Source: CBDUBS01 sp965365445
Lineage (GTDB): Bacteria > Bacteroidota > Rhodothermia > Rhodothermales > DASSAV01
Length of the DNA stretch: 22,150 nucleotides
NCBI GenBank assembly: GCA_965365445.1
Contig: CBDUBS010000048.1
Location: 1 to 22,150, forward strand
Direction: 5' to 3'
Every line of letters begins with the position of its first letter. Within the stretch, counting starts at the first letter, position 1. The notes under the pieces are model-generated. The model was given only the letters and a program-made list of their open reading frames with translations. It was not told the DNA's origin and made no database searches. Both the position numbers and the translations under genes were made by a program. Below are positions 15,091 through 22,150 of the stretch, in pieces.

Positions 15091-15097
15091 GACCGCT

Positions 15098-15964
15098 TTA
15101 CCGTTGGTAGGCAACATTCTTTCCGAAACGTACGAGGTTGAACGACTGGGAAACGCCGTACAGCGTCTCTGAAAAACTGATGAGCAGGTAGCCGCCCGGC
15201 CTGAGGCTGTTGTACAGGGCGTGTACGACACGCTGCTTCGCCGGCGCGTCGAAGTAAATCAGCACGTTGGCGCACAGAATGATGTCGAAAGGTTGCAGCA
15301 GGCTCAGCGCGGATCGGTCCATCAGGTTCATCTGCCTGAAGGTAGCCATTTGCTTGATGTCCGGGCTGAGGTGATACTGATTCCCTTCCCGCCTGAAGTA
15401 CTTCTGCATATAGGCGGGAGGAATATTGCGCACGGCATACTGCGAGTAGATCCCCGCCTGGGCCGTACGAACGACCTCGCTGTTGATGTCCGTGCCGACG
15501 ATCTCGAACTGCACCGACGGATGCTTCGGCTGCAATTGCTCCCGGATCATGATCCCGACCGTATACGCCTCGTCGCCCGTGGAGGAGGCGGCGCTCCAGA
15601 TCCGGATCCGCTGCGGGCCGGGCCCTTTCGCGGCGATCAGCCCCGGAATGAGGTCGTTTTTCAGCAGGTCGATCTGTTCGGGCTGCCGGAAGAAATACGT
15701 TTCGTTGATCGTGACGCTATTGATGAACAGCGGCAATTCCGTCCTGCGCCCCCCGTTGAGTAACAACCGATGGTAGTCCTCGAACGTGGCAAGGGAAAGG
15801 GCGCTCAGGCGGCGTCCCACACGGCTCTCCAGCAGATACCGCTTGTTGTCGGGGAAATGGATCCCGGCCTCGTTGTATATCAGCGTGCGCAGCGCGTTGA
15901 ACGTCTCGTCCGAGAGTTCGGAGCGCTTCAGCCCGGGTAAGTCCAGCGTGTCGAGCAGTGCCAT
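15098..15964 (-). CDS. cheR: Chemotaxis methyltransferase CheR
   Basis: CheR methylates receptor glutamates using S-adenosylmethionine. The 288-residue protein has the helical N-terminal domain (about 14-85), the NETYFFR motif (87-93), the cofactor loop RIWSAASSTGDEAY (121-134), GTDIN (157-161), a PDIKQMATFRQMNLMD segment, and CANVLIYFD (231-239). Most relatives read GEEPY and CRNVLIYFD at two of these places, so Asp131, Ala133 and Ala232 are departures, though the fold looks intact. It lies 45 bases after the HEAT-repeat gene and seven before the receiver gene. No SD is visible. Confidence 0.96.
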   Translation of the reverse strand: MALLDTLDLPGLKRSELSDETFNALRTLIYNEAGIHFPDNKRYLLESRVGRRLSALSLATFEDYHRLLLNGGRRTELPLFINSVTINETYFFRQPEQIDLLKNDLIPGLIAAKGPGPQRIRIWSAASSTGDEAYTVGIMIREQLQPKHPSVQFEIVGTDINSEVVRTAQAGIYSQYAVRNIPPAYMQKYFRREGNQYHLSPDIKQMATFRQMNLMDRSALSLLQPFDIILCANVLIYFDAPAKQRVVHALYNSLRPGGYLLISFSETLYGVSQSFNLVRFGKNVAYQR

Positions 15965-16009
15965 TGAACTACGATTAATGAGATTACCGGGACGGAATAC
16001 CCACTGAGG

Positions 16010-17233
16010 TCATCCACCTTGTATCAGGTCGCAGGCGTAGGAGCTTACTGTCGGATCGGCGTCGGAGGCGGCCGCCTCCAGAGCCGGATTCAGTTCTTCG
16101 ATCCCCAGCCGGCTGATGACGCTCAGCATACTGAGCTTCGTTTCTGCGTCGAGGGAGCCAAAATGCAGCCCGATGAAATCGGCCGCCTCTCCATACCGTT
16201 CTGTGGAAATGGTCCGTTTCGCGAGCAGCGCCAGCGCAAACGTTAGGGCGGCCTGTGTCGTCACGATGCCCTCTGCATGACTGACCACTAGCACGTCGAG
16301 CGGCGACGAAACGGCGCTCAGCACCTCCAGAGCGGCCATGTCGATGAGGTCGTCGTTCCCGCTGTGGGCCAGCAAACCCTGCACGGAGGCTTCATCGGCA
16401 AAAAACCGGAGGCCGCGTGCGGCCACCCGCCGGTAATCCTCGTCCGGGTCGTCCAGCATACCCAGCAGCTCATCCCGTACCACCAGCGTCAGACGCCCAC
16501 GCGCCTCCGGATGGCGTTCGCACACCCCGACTACGGCCTGCAGCACGATCGGCCGGGCCATCGGATCGCTTTCTTCCAGCTTCGCGGACAGCAACCCGAG
16601 TACGTCCGGACCTCCGTCGGCCGCCAGCGCTTCGGCAGCGCAGAGGGATACCACCGGATCCTCGTCTGTAAGGGCATTTACAAGCAGGGGCAGGTCCTCA
16701 GGCCGCCCCATGCGCCCGAGCACGCCGAGTACGTGAGGGCGAGCCGGCGGATCCATATAAAAGGCCTCCCGAACGACGTCGGCATGTTCCACCGCGTTCA
16801 GGGCGCCCAGCGCGTCGATCGCCGCCAGCCGGACGTTGCCCGCTTCGTCCATGACCCGCCGGGCCAGACGGTCCGAAAGGTGATGGGCAGGCATCAGGGC
16901 CAGCAGATCGATCGCCAGTTTCCGAATGTGCCCGCTCGGACTTTCCACCAGTTCGGATACGGCGTCCACGGCTGCGTAGCCCATCTGTACGAGGATGTCG
17001 CCCGCCCGGCTGCTCAACCCCACGTCCTCAGCCGCCAGCCGGTCCAGAAGCCCCTGAACGGCTTCCGTGTCCGTGCAGAGGCTCAGGCGCCGGGCCGCCT
17101 CTTCTCGAACTCCAGCATTGGGGTCCGAGAGGTCGGACAGCCACTGCCCGATCTGCTCCGGAGAGGCTTCCACTGCGGCTTCGCAATCACCCCAGCCTCC
17201 GGGTTCGAATGGTTCGTATACGTCGTAAGACAT
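16010..17233 (-). CDS. HEAT-repeat protein of the chemotaxis operon
   Basis: The 407-residue product is built almost wholly of HEAT-like helical repeats of about 30-38 residues. Examples are LSDPNAGVREEAARRLSL, SGHIRKLAIDLLALM, EAGNVRLAAIDALGAL, DEDPVVSLCAAEALAA and DDPDEDYRRVAARGLRFF. The head is acidic and aromatic (MSYDVYEPFEPGGWGD). There is no signal peptide, membrane segment or catalytic motif, so it is probably a cytoplasmic scaffold. It lies between cheW and cheR in one unit, which suggests that it helps array assembly or regulates a Che protein. I do not recognise a named family. The ATG at 17233 has a near-perfect SD ten bases upstream; the in-frame ATG at 17266 would place that SD inside the coding region. 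Confidence 0.85.
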   Translation of the reverse strand: MSYDVYEPFEPGGWGDCEAAVEASPEQIGQWLSDLSDPNAGVREEAARRLSLCTDTEAVQGLLDRLAAEDVGLSSRAGDILVQMGYAAVDAVSELVESPSGHIRKLAIDLLALMPAHHLSDRLARRVMDEAGNVRLAAIDALGALNAVEHADVVREAFYMDPPARPHVLGVLGRMGRPEDLPLLVNALTDEDPVVSLCAAEALAADGGPDVLGLLSAKLEESDPMARPIVLQAVVGVCERHPEARGRLTLVVRDELLGMLDDPDEDYRRVAARGLRFFADEASVQGLLAHSGNDDLIDMAALEVLSAVSSPLDVLVVSHAEGIVTTQAALTFALALLAKRTISTERYGEAADFIGLHFGSLDAETKLSMLSVISRLGIEELNPALEAAASDADPTVSSYACDLIQGG

Positions 17234-17240
17234 CGTCCAA

Positions 17241-17250
17241 TCACCCCCTT
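17241..17250 (-). promoter_or_regulatory. Strong ribosome binding site of the HEAT-repeat gene
   Basis: AAGGGGGTGA on the minus strand nearly equals the full anti-SD complement and decides the start at 17233. It is the strongest SD seen in a window where many genes have none. Confidence 0.7.
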
Positions 17251-17295
17251 GCGGGGCTTTTCCCATCGTGAACGAATCGGTCGCTATGGCCGGCT

Positions 17296-17781
17296 TCAGG
17301 CCGCCAGGGCCGCCGGAACGAGTTCGCCACGCTCCTTCTCGGAAAGCACTTCCTCCAGGTCCAGCAGGATCAGCAGCCGGTCATCCAGCTTCACCACGCC
17401 TTTTATGTACGGCGTATCGATCCCTACGGCCAGTTCAGGCGGCGGCTCGATGGTGTTTCCATCCACCCGGATCACCTCTTTCACGGCGTCCACCATGAAC
17501 CCCACCACCTTCTCCGCCAGCTCCACCACAATGATCCGGGTCGTGCCGCTGCGCTCTCGCTTGGCCATACCGAAACGCGAGCGCAAATCCACCACCGGCA
17601 CGATCCGGCCGCGCAGGTTGATGACGCCCTCGATGAACGAGGGCGTATTGGGTACGCGCGTGATGTCCATCGGACGGATAATCTCCTGCACGCGCAGAAT
17701 GTCCACCCCGAACTCTTCCTTTTCGATCAGAAAACTGACCAGTTGAAGCAGCTCGGCGCTCTGGTTCGTTAATTTGCTCAT
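17296..17781 (-). CDS. cheW: Chemotaxis coupling protein CheW
   Basis: CheW joins receptors to CheA in the signalling array. The 161-residue protein is a single CheW domain: LLQLVSFLIEKEEFGVDILR, VQEIIRPMDITRVP, FIEGVINLRGRIVPVVDLR (with Arg57 in the conserved NLRG), VVGFMVDAVKEVIRV, then IKGVVKLDDRLLILLDLE. It opens the unit cheW-HEAT-cheR-receiver, 62 bases before the HEAT gene, and has a sigma-28-like promoter upstream. No SD is visible. Confidence 0.96.
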   Translation of the reverse strand: MSKLTNQSAELLQLVSFLIEKEEFGVDILRVQEIIRPMDITRVPNTPSFIEGVINLRGRIVPVVDLRSRFGMAKRERSGTTRIIVVELAEKVVGFMVDAVKEVIRVDGNTIEPPPELAVGIDTPYIKGVVKLDDRLLILLDLEEVLSEKERGELVPAALAA

Positions 17782-17858
17782 GGGGATGGCTGTTGAATCG
17801 TTGGTTCTCGGCGGCGGCTTTGCCCCGTACCCGGCTAATGAGCCCGGGCACGAACACC

Positions 17859-17885
17859 GTATCGGCGGAAAAACGGAGTGTTTAA
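17859..17885 (-). promoter_or_regulatory. Sigma-28 (FliA)-like promoter for the cheW unit
   Basis: The minus strand reads TTAA, 15 bases, then GCCGATAC. It lies 77 bases before the cheW start, in the gap after the flgE terminator. It is one of the two sites in the window with a GCCGATA core and fits a late-class chemotaxis unit. Confidence 0.7.
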
Positions 17886-17913
17886 CCTCGCATTCCCGTT
17901 TTCATGGGGTCCA

Positions 17914-17955
17914 TATCAAATAAACCGGCCCCGCAAGCAGTACCTGCGGGGCCGG
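17914..17955 (-). terminator. Intrinsic terminator after flgE
   Basis: A perfect eleven-base stem, CCGGCCCCGCA and TGCGGGGCCGG with a nine-base loop, is followed on the minus strand by TTTATTTGAT. It begins 23 bases after the flgE stop codon and closes the hook operon before the cheW promoter. Confidence 0.85.
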
Positions 17956-17978
17956 ACGGACACTTGCGCCGAAAAACG

Positions 17979-19193
17979 TTACCGCTTCAACTGAAGCATC
18001 TCCTGGAGCAGCTCGTCCGAAGTTGTTATCACGCGCGCCGATGCCTGGTACCCGCGCTGCGCCACGATCATTTCGGTAAACTCGGTGGCGAGGTCCACGT
18101 TGCTCATCTCCAGCGACCCGGCGACCACGGCCGTACGCAGATCCCGGCCCGCTCGCCCCAGCTGCAAGTCACCGGAGGCGCTCGTGGTGCTGTAGAAGTT
18201 CTCCCCCTGCTGGTCGAGGCCGCTCGGGTTGTTTACCCACGCAATGGCCAGCTGGTAAATCTTCTGCTGCTCACCGTTGCTGAAGTTGAGTTCCAGGATG
18301 CCCTCGGGATTGATGCTGTAGCCGACGAGCGTACCCGCCGAAAAACCGTCCTGGCTCTGGAAGGTGGCGGTCGTCGAGCCGCTGTACTGCGTTAGCCCGT
18401 CAAAATCCAGCTCGATGGTCGTGCCGCCGTACGCAGCGCCCCACGTCAGGGTGGGAGGGGTGGTCAGCGGGGTGATCGAGCCGTCGATCTCGAAGGTGAG
18501 CGCCCCGGTTATGTTGGCAAACGGAGCCGGCGATACCGACCCGGCATAATTTACGTTGTAATTCCATCCGGCGGCGGTCCGCGTAAACTGGATCACGACG
18601 TCGTGCGGAGCGCCCTTCTGGTCGTACAATACCGTCGAGATGGACTGCGTGCCGCCCACTCCCGTATCGTGCGATAAATTGCCCGCCACAACGGCGCTTG
18701 CCGTGGCGCTCGCCGGGGCCTGCGACTTGCTGTTAATCTTGACATCCTCCGGAGCGCCGAGGATGTTGCCGTTGGCGTCGAGTTTCCACCCCTGCACGTT
18801 CAATCCGTTGGCCGTAACGAGTTCGCCCTCGCGGTTGAACGTGAAGTTGCCCGCCCGGGTAAGCAGCGAGCGGTCGCCGGATTTGACGACGAAGAAGCCG
18901 TCGCCGCTGAGCGCCAGATCCGTCGAAACGCCCGTGTTTTCCAGAGCGCCCTGATTCCAGTTTTTGTCGATGGAGCCTATGGCCACGCCGAGCCCCACGT
19001 ACGATGGGTTGATGCCGGTGCCGCCGGCCGTGCGACCGACGCCCAGCTGCTGCTGCCCGAGTACTTCGTTGAATGCCGCCCGCGACCGCTTGAAAGCCAC
19101 GGTATTCACGTTGGCGATGTTATTTCCGACGACGTCCATCTTGGTCTGGTTGCTTTTCAGACCGGAAACGCCTGTGCGAAGGGAGCGAATCAT
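17979..19193 (-). CDS. flgE: Flagellar hook protein FlgE
   Basis: FlgE polymerises into the hook, the flexible joint outside the cell. At 404 residues it is compact. The N-terminal rod-type region has SLRTGVSGLKSNQTKMDVVG and NNIANVNTVAFKR (24-36). The middle has LALSGDGFFVV and TRAGNFTFN (112-120), then the variable surface domains. The C-terminal helix pairs with the N-terminus (VDLATEFTEMIVAQRGYQAS, then ITTSDELLQEMLQLKR). It has no signal peptide, as expected for a type III export substrate. GAGG lies eight bases before the ATG. It is the last gene of fliK-flgD-TIGR02530-flgE and ends at a terminator. Confidence 0.96.
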   Translation of the reverse strand: MIRSLRTGVSGLKSNQTKMDVVGNNIANVNTVAFKRSRAAFNEVLGQQQLGVGRTAGGTGINPSYVGLGVAIGSIDKNWNQGALENTGVSTDLALSGDGFFVVKSGDRSLLTRAGNFTFNREGELVTANGLNVQGWKLDANGNILGAPEDVKINSKSQAPASATASAVVAGNLSHDTGVGGTQSISTVLYDQKGAPHDVVIQFTRTAAGWNYNVNYAGSVSPAPFANITGALTFEIDGSITPLTTPPTLTWGAAYGGTTIELDFDGLTQYSGSTTATFQSQDGFSAGTLVGYSINPEGILELNFSNGEQQKIYQLAIAWVNNPSGLDQQGENFYSTTSASGDLQLGRAGRDLRTAVVAGSLEMSNVDLATEFTEMIVAQRGYQASARVITTSDELLQEMLQLKR

Positions 19194-19294
19194 GGTGTTG
19201 CCTCATGTTTGGCGGTGTGTCCGCAGCATCGGTCAGTCCGCTGCGGCCGGCCTCCCGGTAGTGGGTCCAGCCGGTGGGTTGTCTCCGGAACCGA

Positions 19295-19741
19295 TCAGAC
19301 CATCATGGCGCTGTCGATTCCGGTAAAAATGCGTTCTCTGAGTTCATCCGGCCCGATGGCCGTCACGACGGTCCGGCTGGGCACGTTAACGACGAAAGCG
19401 GCGTCGGCTCGGAGCACCAGGGCGTCTCGTGCGCCTTTCGTTTCCAACTCGTTCAGGGCCCGGGCCATGGTCGTTTCATCGGTGGGGTTCCAGGAAATAC
19501 GGCGCTGTTCCAATCGCTGCCGGGCATGCACGGATAGGTTGATGCCCGGCTGCCGGCTCTCCTCCCGAACGCGTTGCAGTGTTTCCAGGAATGAGCGTTC
19601 GGGAGGAGCCGCGCCGGGTGGGGTAGGGCCCCTCGGCGGAGCGATCCGTTCCGCCTGTCGGGTAAGGTCTCTGACTTGCATGGGTTCAGGGTTATGTAGG
19701 TTCGGCCCGAAGGCCGCAGATATACCGGCGCGTCCGCTCAT
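19295..19741 (-). CDS. TIGR02530-type flagellar operon protein
   Basis: This is a small protein found between flgD and flgE in many phyla, with no settled function. The 148-residue product has a Pro-rich head (about 30-50). The family core follows: HARQRLEQRRI (72-82), KGARDALVL (102-110), FVVNVPSRTVVTAI (116-129) and the end FTGIDSAMMV. It has no membrane segment or signal peptide. It lies 33 bases after flgD and 101 before flgE, exactly where the family usually sits, which suggests a role in hook assembly. Met21 is an alternative start; neither has a clear SD. Confidence 0.85.
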   Translation of the reverse strand: MSGRAGISAAFGPNLHNPEPMQVRDLTRQAERIAPPRGPTPPGAAPPERSFLETLQRVREESRQPGINLSVHARQRLEQRRISWNPTDETTMARALNELETKGARDALVLRADAAFVVNVPSRTVVTAIGPDELRERIFTGIDSAMMV

Positions 19742-19774
19742 CCCGCAGGCGATCGGATCGTTGCCGGCCGTGGT

Positions 19775-20500
19775 TTACGCGCCGGAGGTCTTGCCTTCCT
19801 CGGCTTGCGTTTTTACGGGAGGCGGCGGGGGGTCCACCACGCCGCGAACGTGCGACATCGGTACGGATGACCTGCCGACCCAGAGCAGCACACCGTCCGC
19901 GCCGAAGGTCACCCGGCTCACCCGGCCTTGCATGAACGAACGGGTCTCTACCGTCTCGCCGTTGGCGTCGTAGGCGTGGATGTCGAACGAGTATTGCCCC
20001 GGAGGCGCCTTCTTTCCGTTCGTGTCGAGCCCGTCCCAGTTTATTTCGTGCATACCCGCCGTCTGTGTGCCCTGCTCGAACGTCCGAAGGGTGTTGCCGG
20101 AGGCATCGCGCACCCGCACGACCACGTTGATCGCGTCGGACTGAAGCTGGAACCGGAGCGACGCCCCGGAACCTTCGGTCAGCTCGATGCCGTTGCCCTC
20201 CGCCTCGATCATCTTCCCGATGAGCGATGTCGCCATGCCGTTGTTGACGCTTTGCGAGAGCATATTCGTCGCTTCGGCGCTCTCCGCCAGCGACTCCTGT
20301 ATGTTCAGGAGCTCCTCTACCGTGCTGAACTGGGCCAGTTGGGCGGCAAACTCGTGCCCCTGGAGCGGATTCATCGGGTCCTGGTTGCGCAGCTGCGTGA
20401 CCAGCAGCCGAAGAAACTCGTCCCGGCCCATCTTACTCGATCCGGTCAACGCCGACTTTTCAGGGGCCGCCGGTGTGGGAGTCGTTGAGGTTACGTTCAT
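19775..20500 (-). CDS. flgD: Flagellar hook capping protein FlgD
   Basis: FlgD caps the growing hook and guides FlgE assembly. The 241-residue protein has the conserved N-terminal region MGRDEFLRLLVTQLRNQDPM (24-43), NPLQGHEFAAQLAQFSTVEE and then LLNIQESL. A Tudor/FnIII-like domain follows (VVRVRDASGNTLRTFEQG, GMHEINWDGLDTNGKKAPPG, YSFDIHAYDANG). The tail has six consecutive residues rich in Pro and is unconserved. There is no signal peptide, as it is exported by the flagellar system. It lies 31 bases after fliK and 33 before the TIGR02530-type gene. Confidence 0.95.
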   Translation of the reverse strand: MNVTSTTPTPAAPEKSALTGSSKMGRDEFLRLLVTQLRNQDPMNPLQGHEFAAQLAQFSTVEELLNIQESLAESAEATNMLSQSVNNGMATSLIGKMIEAEGNGIELTEGSGASLRFQLQSDAINVVVRVRDASGNTLRTFEQGTQTAGMHEINWDGLDTNGKKAPPGQYSFDIHAYDANGETVETRSFMQGRVSRVTFGADGVLLWVGRSSVPMSHVRGVVDPPPPPVKTQAEEGKTSGA

Positions 20501-20531
20501 GACGTTCGTGGTATGCCTGTTAAAGGGTTGG

Positions 20532-22150
20532 TCAGCCGATCCACTCCCGGCTGCCGCTTATGGGGCCGCTGCGGCGAGCCAGGCTCGATTCTACCGGAGC
20601 AGGACCTTTGCCCTGTCCGCCTCTCCGACCGGATCTGCCGGTCGCTCCCGATTCCGGTGCGCCGAATTGCCGCCCCGCCGAGTCACCTGTCAGCGTCAGA
20701 TCGACGCGCGTTCCATACTGCTGTTGCAGTATTTCCCGCAGACGGTTGGCATCGGCTGCCGCAGCCTGCCGGAGCGCCGGATCGCTGAAGGCCACAGCAA
20801 CCGCTACCCGGTCCTCATCGCGACGGGCGCGGACGTTTACGGTGCCTTCTCCTTCAGCCAGCTGGATATCGACGGACTTCCAGCCGTTTTCGAATTCCTG
20901 CAACCGCAACGGTCCTTCCCCGAGCAACCGGGCCCACTCCGCGTTGAACCGCGCCCGGAAGGCGGCCTGCATACCGGCGGCGTCTTTCGGCCCGTTGATT
21001 CCTTCCTGTAAGGCCGTGGATACGAAACCGGGCGCTCGTGCGTCGGCGTCGCCGGAAACCGGGGCGGGATCGTCCGGGGCCGAAGTCTCCAGGGTTTCCA
21101 CGACGCGTTCCTGAATCTCCGGTTGAAACGGAGCGCTCGCCTGTTTGGCACTCTGTATAGGCCCCTGTGCGGGCGAGCCCTGACGCCCTTCCTGCCCCGA
21201 TCTCTCCCCGCCCTGCTGCCGGGCGTGCTCCCCGTGGCGCCGGGAGTGCCCTGCCGCCTCGGGGGCGTGCGGCTCCACCGATTCGGCTTTCCCGCGGGCA
21301 TCCTTTCCCACTGTGTTTTCAACCGGAGCTTCGGTTTCGGCCGCCGCGAGGGCCGGGGCGCTCCCGTCGGTCCGACCGGGCTCCTCCGGCGCCCCCGGCA
21401 TATCGGGACTCAAGACGGGTGGCGTCTGGGCCTTGCCCTCGATTTTCTCCCCCTGCGCGGAAGCGGCGGCATTCGGGGTTGCCTTCACCGGCCCCGGATC
21501 GCTTCTGATCCCCACAAGCCGGGCTCTGTGAGGCTCGGCCGGTAGGGGAGGGGTTTCTGGTTCAGTCTCGCTTGTCCGTTCTGTTTTTGTCGAAACCGGT
21601 GAGGGTTCAACTTCTTCCGGCTCGACCGTCGCTGCCTCCTCCCCGGTTGCCGTCGTCCCTTTCGACGCTACGGGATCGGCCGGCGTGCTTGCCGCGATCC
21701 GCTCTCCTACGTTGGGTGTAGCAATGAGTCTGTCTGGACGGGCAGCCGAAGGGTGGTCGCCGGCTTCCGTGCGTGCTTCCGCGGCGCGCCGGTCGGGGGG
21801 CGCTTTTCCCTCGCGTGGAGCAGGGGGCTTTTCGCCCGTCCGATGAGCGGGGAACGGTTCGTCTCCCTTGCGGGACGGTTCCTCCCCGGCCCGGGGCCCT
21901 TCCTGTTCGGGTGTTACCGTGGTCTCTACGATGGCCTGCCGAAATTCGGAGCGTTCAACCGGGTTTCTCTCGGGCCCGCCTGTGTCGGCCTGCCCCGTGG
22001 AGCCGCTTTCCATCAGGGGTGCGGCGCTTTCGTGCTCGCCGGAGACGCTCTCGGAAACATCCGCCGCCGGGGGCGCTACGACCGGACGCTCCTCGACGGA
22101 TCGGCTCGTATCGGGCCGGCCGTGATGCTTTGCCTTGTCCTGGTTCCTTG
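20532..22150 (-). CDS. fliK: Flagellar hook-length control protein FliK, N-terminus cut by window edge
   Basis: FliK measures hook length and switches export to late substrates. The frame is open from the stop at 20532 to the right edge, giving 538 residues. An ATG exists at 22013, but the codons upstream show the same Glu/Ala/Pro-rich composition and no stop, so the real start is probably outside. Most of the protein is low-complexity and disordered, as usual for FliK. The C-terminal Flg_hook domain shows GPLRLQEFENGWKSVDIQLA, EGTVNVRARR, LRQAAAADANRLREIL and QQYGTRVDLTLTGD, followed by a Gly/Arg-rich tail. flgD follows by 31 bases. Confidence 0.85.
   Translation of the reverse strand, partial: RNQDKAKHHGRPDTSRSVEERPVVAPPAADVSESVSGEHESAAPLMESGSTGQADTGGPERNPVERSEFRQAIVETTVTPEQEGPRAGEEPSRKGDEPFPAHRTGEKPPAPREGKAPPDRRAAEARTEAGDHPSAARPDRLIATPNVGERIAASTPADPVASKGTTATGEEAATVEPEEVEPSPVSTKTERTSETEPETPPLPAEPHRARLVGIRSDPGPVKATPNAAASAQGEKIEGKAQTPPVLSPDMPGAPEEPGRTDGSAPALAAAETEAPVENTVGKDARGKAESVEPHAPEAAGHSRRHGEHARQQGGERSGQEGRQGSPAQGPIQSAKQASAPFQPEIQERVVETLETSAPDDPAPVSGDADARAPGFVSTALQEGINGPKDAAGMQAAFRARFNAEWARLLGEGPLRLQEFENGWKSVDIQLAEGEGTVNVRARRDEDRVAVAVAFSDPALRQAAAADANRLREILQQQYGTRVDLTLTGDSAGRQFGAPESGATGRSGRRGGQGKGPAPVESSLARRSGPISGSREWIG

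Noticed and set aside
15091..15231. 47-residue N-terminal extension of the second receiver gene
   Set aside because: It lies within cheR in another frame, and the receiver fold begins at the ATG at 15090.
16364..17746. 460-codon plus-strand open frame opposite the HEAT gene and cheW
   Set aside because: It is a shadow frame with skewed composition and no recognisable motif.
1..22150. Mobile elements, CRISPR arrays, tRNA or rRNA genes, or a novel defence-type system
   Set aside because: I saw no transposase or integrase motif, no regularly spaced direct repeats and no RNA gene; almost all sequence is explained by motility and chemotaxis genes.

Overview
The window is the core of a flagellar motility and chemotaxis locus from a GC-rich Gram-negative bacterium. 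All recognisable genes but one lie on the minus strand, so they read from high to low coordinates. Many starts lack a clear Shine-Dalgarno (SD) sequence. Together with the mix of CheZ, a FliY-like FliN and the small TIGR02530-type flagellar operon protein, this suggests a member of the Bacteroidota/FCB group, possibly Rhodothermota. That placement is inference: no rRNA or taxonomic marker is present.

Layout from the right edge to the left: (1) hook assembly genes fliK (running off the edge), flgD, a TIGR02530-type gene and flgE, closed by a terminator. (2) The chemotaxis genes cheW, a HEAT-repeat gene, cheR, a CheY-like gene, cheY, cheZ, cheA and cheB. They carry two sigma-28-like promoters, one before cheW and one inside the array before cheY. 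(3) A lone plus-strand gene for a secreted SleB-type cell-wall hydrolase, convergent with cheB. (4) A secreted one-lobe periplasmic-binding-like protein followed by a methyl-accepting chemotaxis protein, with a sigma-28-like promoter and a terminator. (5) motA2, motB2, fliL, fliM and fliN: a second stator pair plus switch genes, closed by a terminator. (6) motA1 and motB1, a proton-type stator, with a sigma-28-like promoter and a strong leader hairpin. (7) fliO, an export-apparatus gene truncated by the left edge, with a possible sigma-54 promoter.

How the parts fit: FliK, FlgD and FlgE build the hook. FliO belongs to the export gate. FliM and FliN form the switch, which is driven by two stator pairs. 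The receptor signals through CheW and CheA to CheY, CheY-P binds the FliM N-terminus, CheZ removes the phosphate, and CheR and CheB adapt the receptor. The clearest non-obvious result is a shared promoter pattern, TTAA-N15-G(C/T)CGAT, ahead of exactly the late-class units (motA1B1, binding protein-MCP, cheW unit, cheY unit). Others worth a look are a CheZ with two FliM-like CheY-binding motifs at its C-terminus, a FliN whose CheC-like domain has lost its catalytic Asn, and a binding-protein fragment paired with a receptor. I saw no mobile element, CRISPR array, tRNA or rRNA, and no wholly unknown system.
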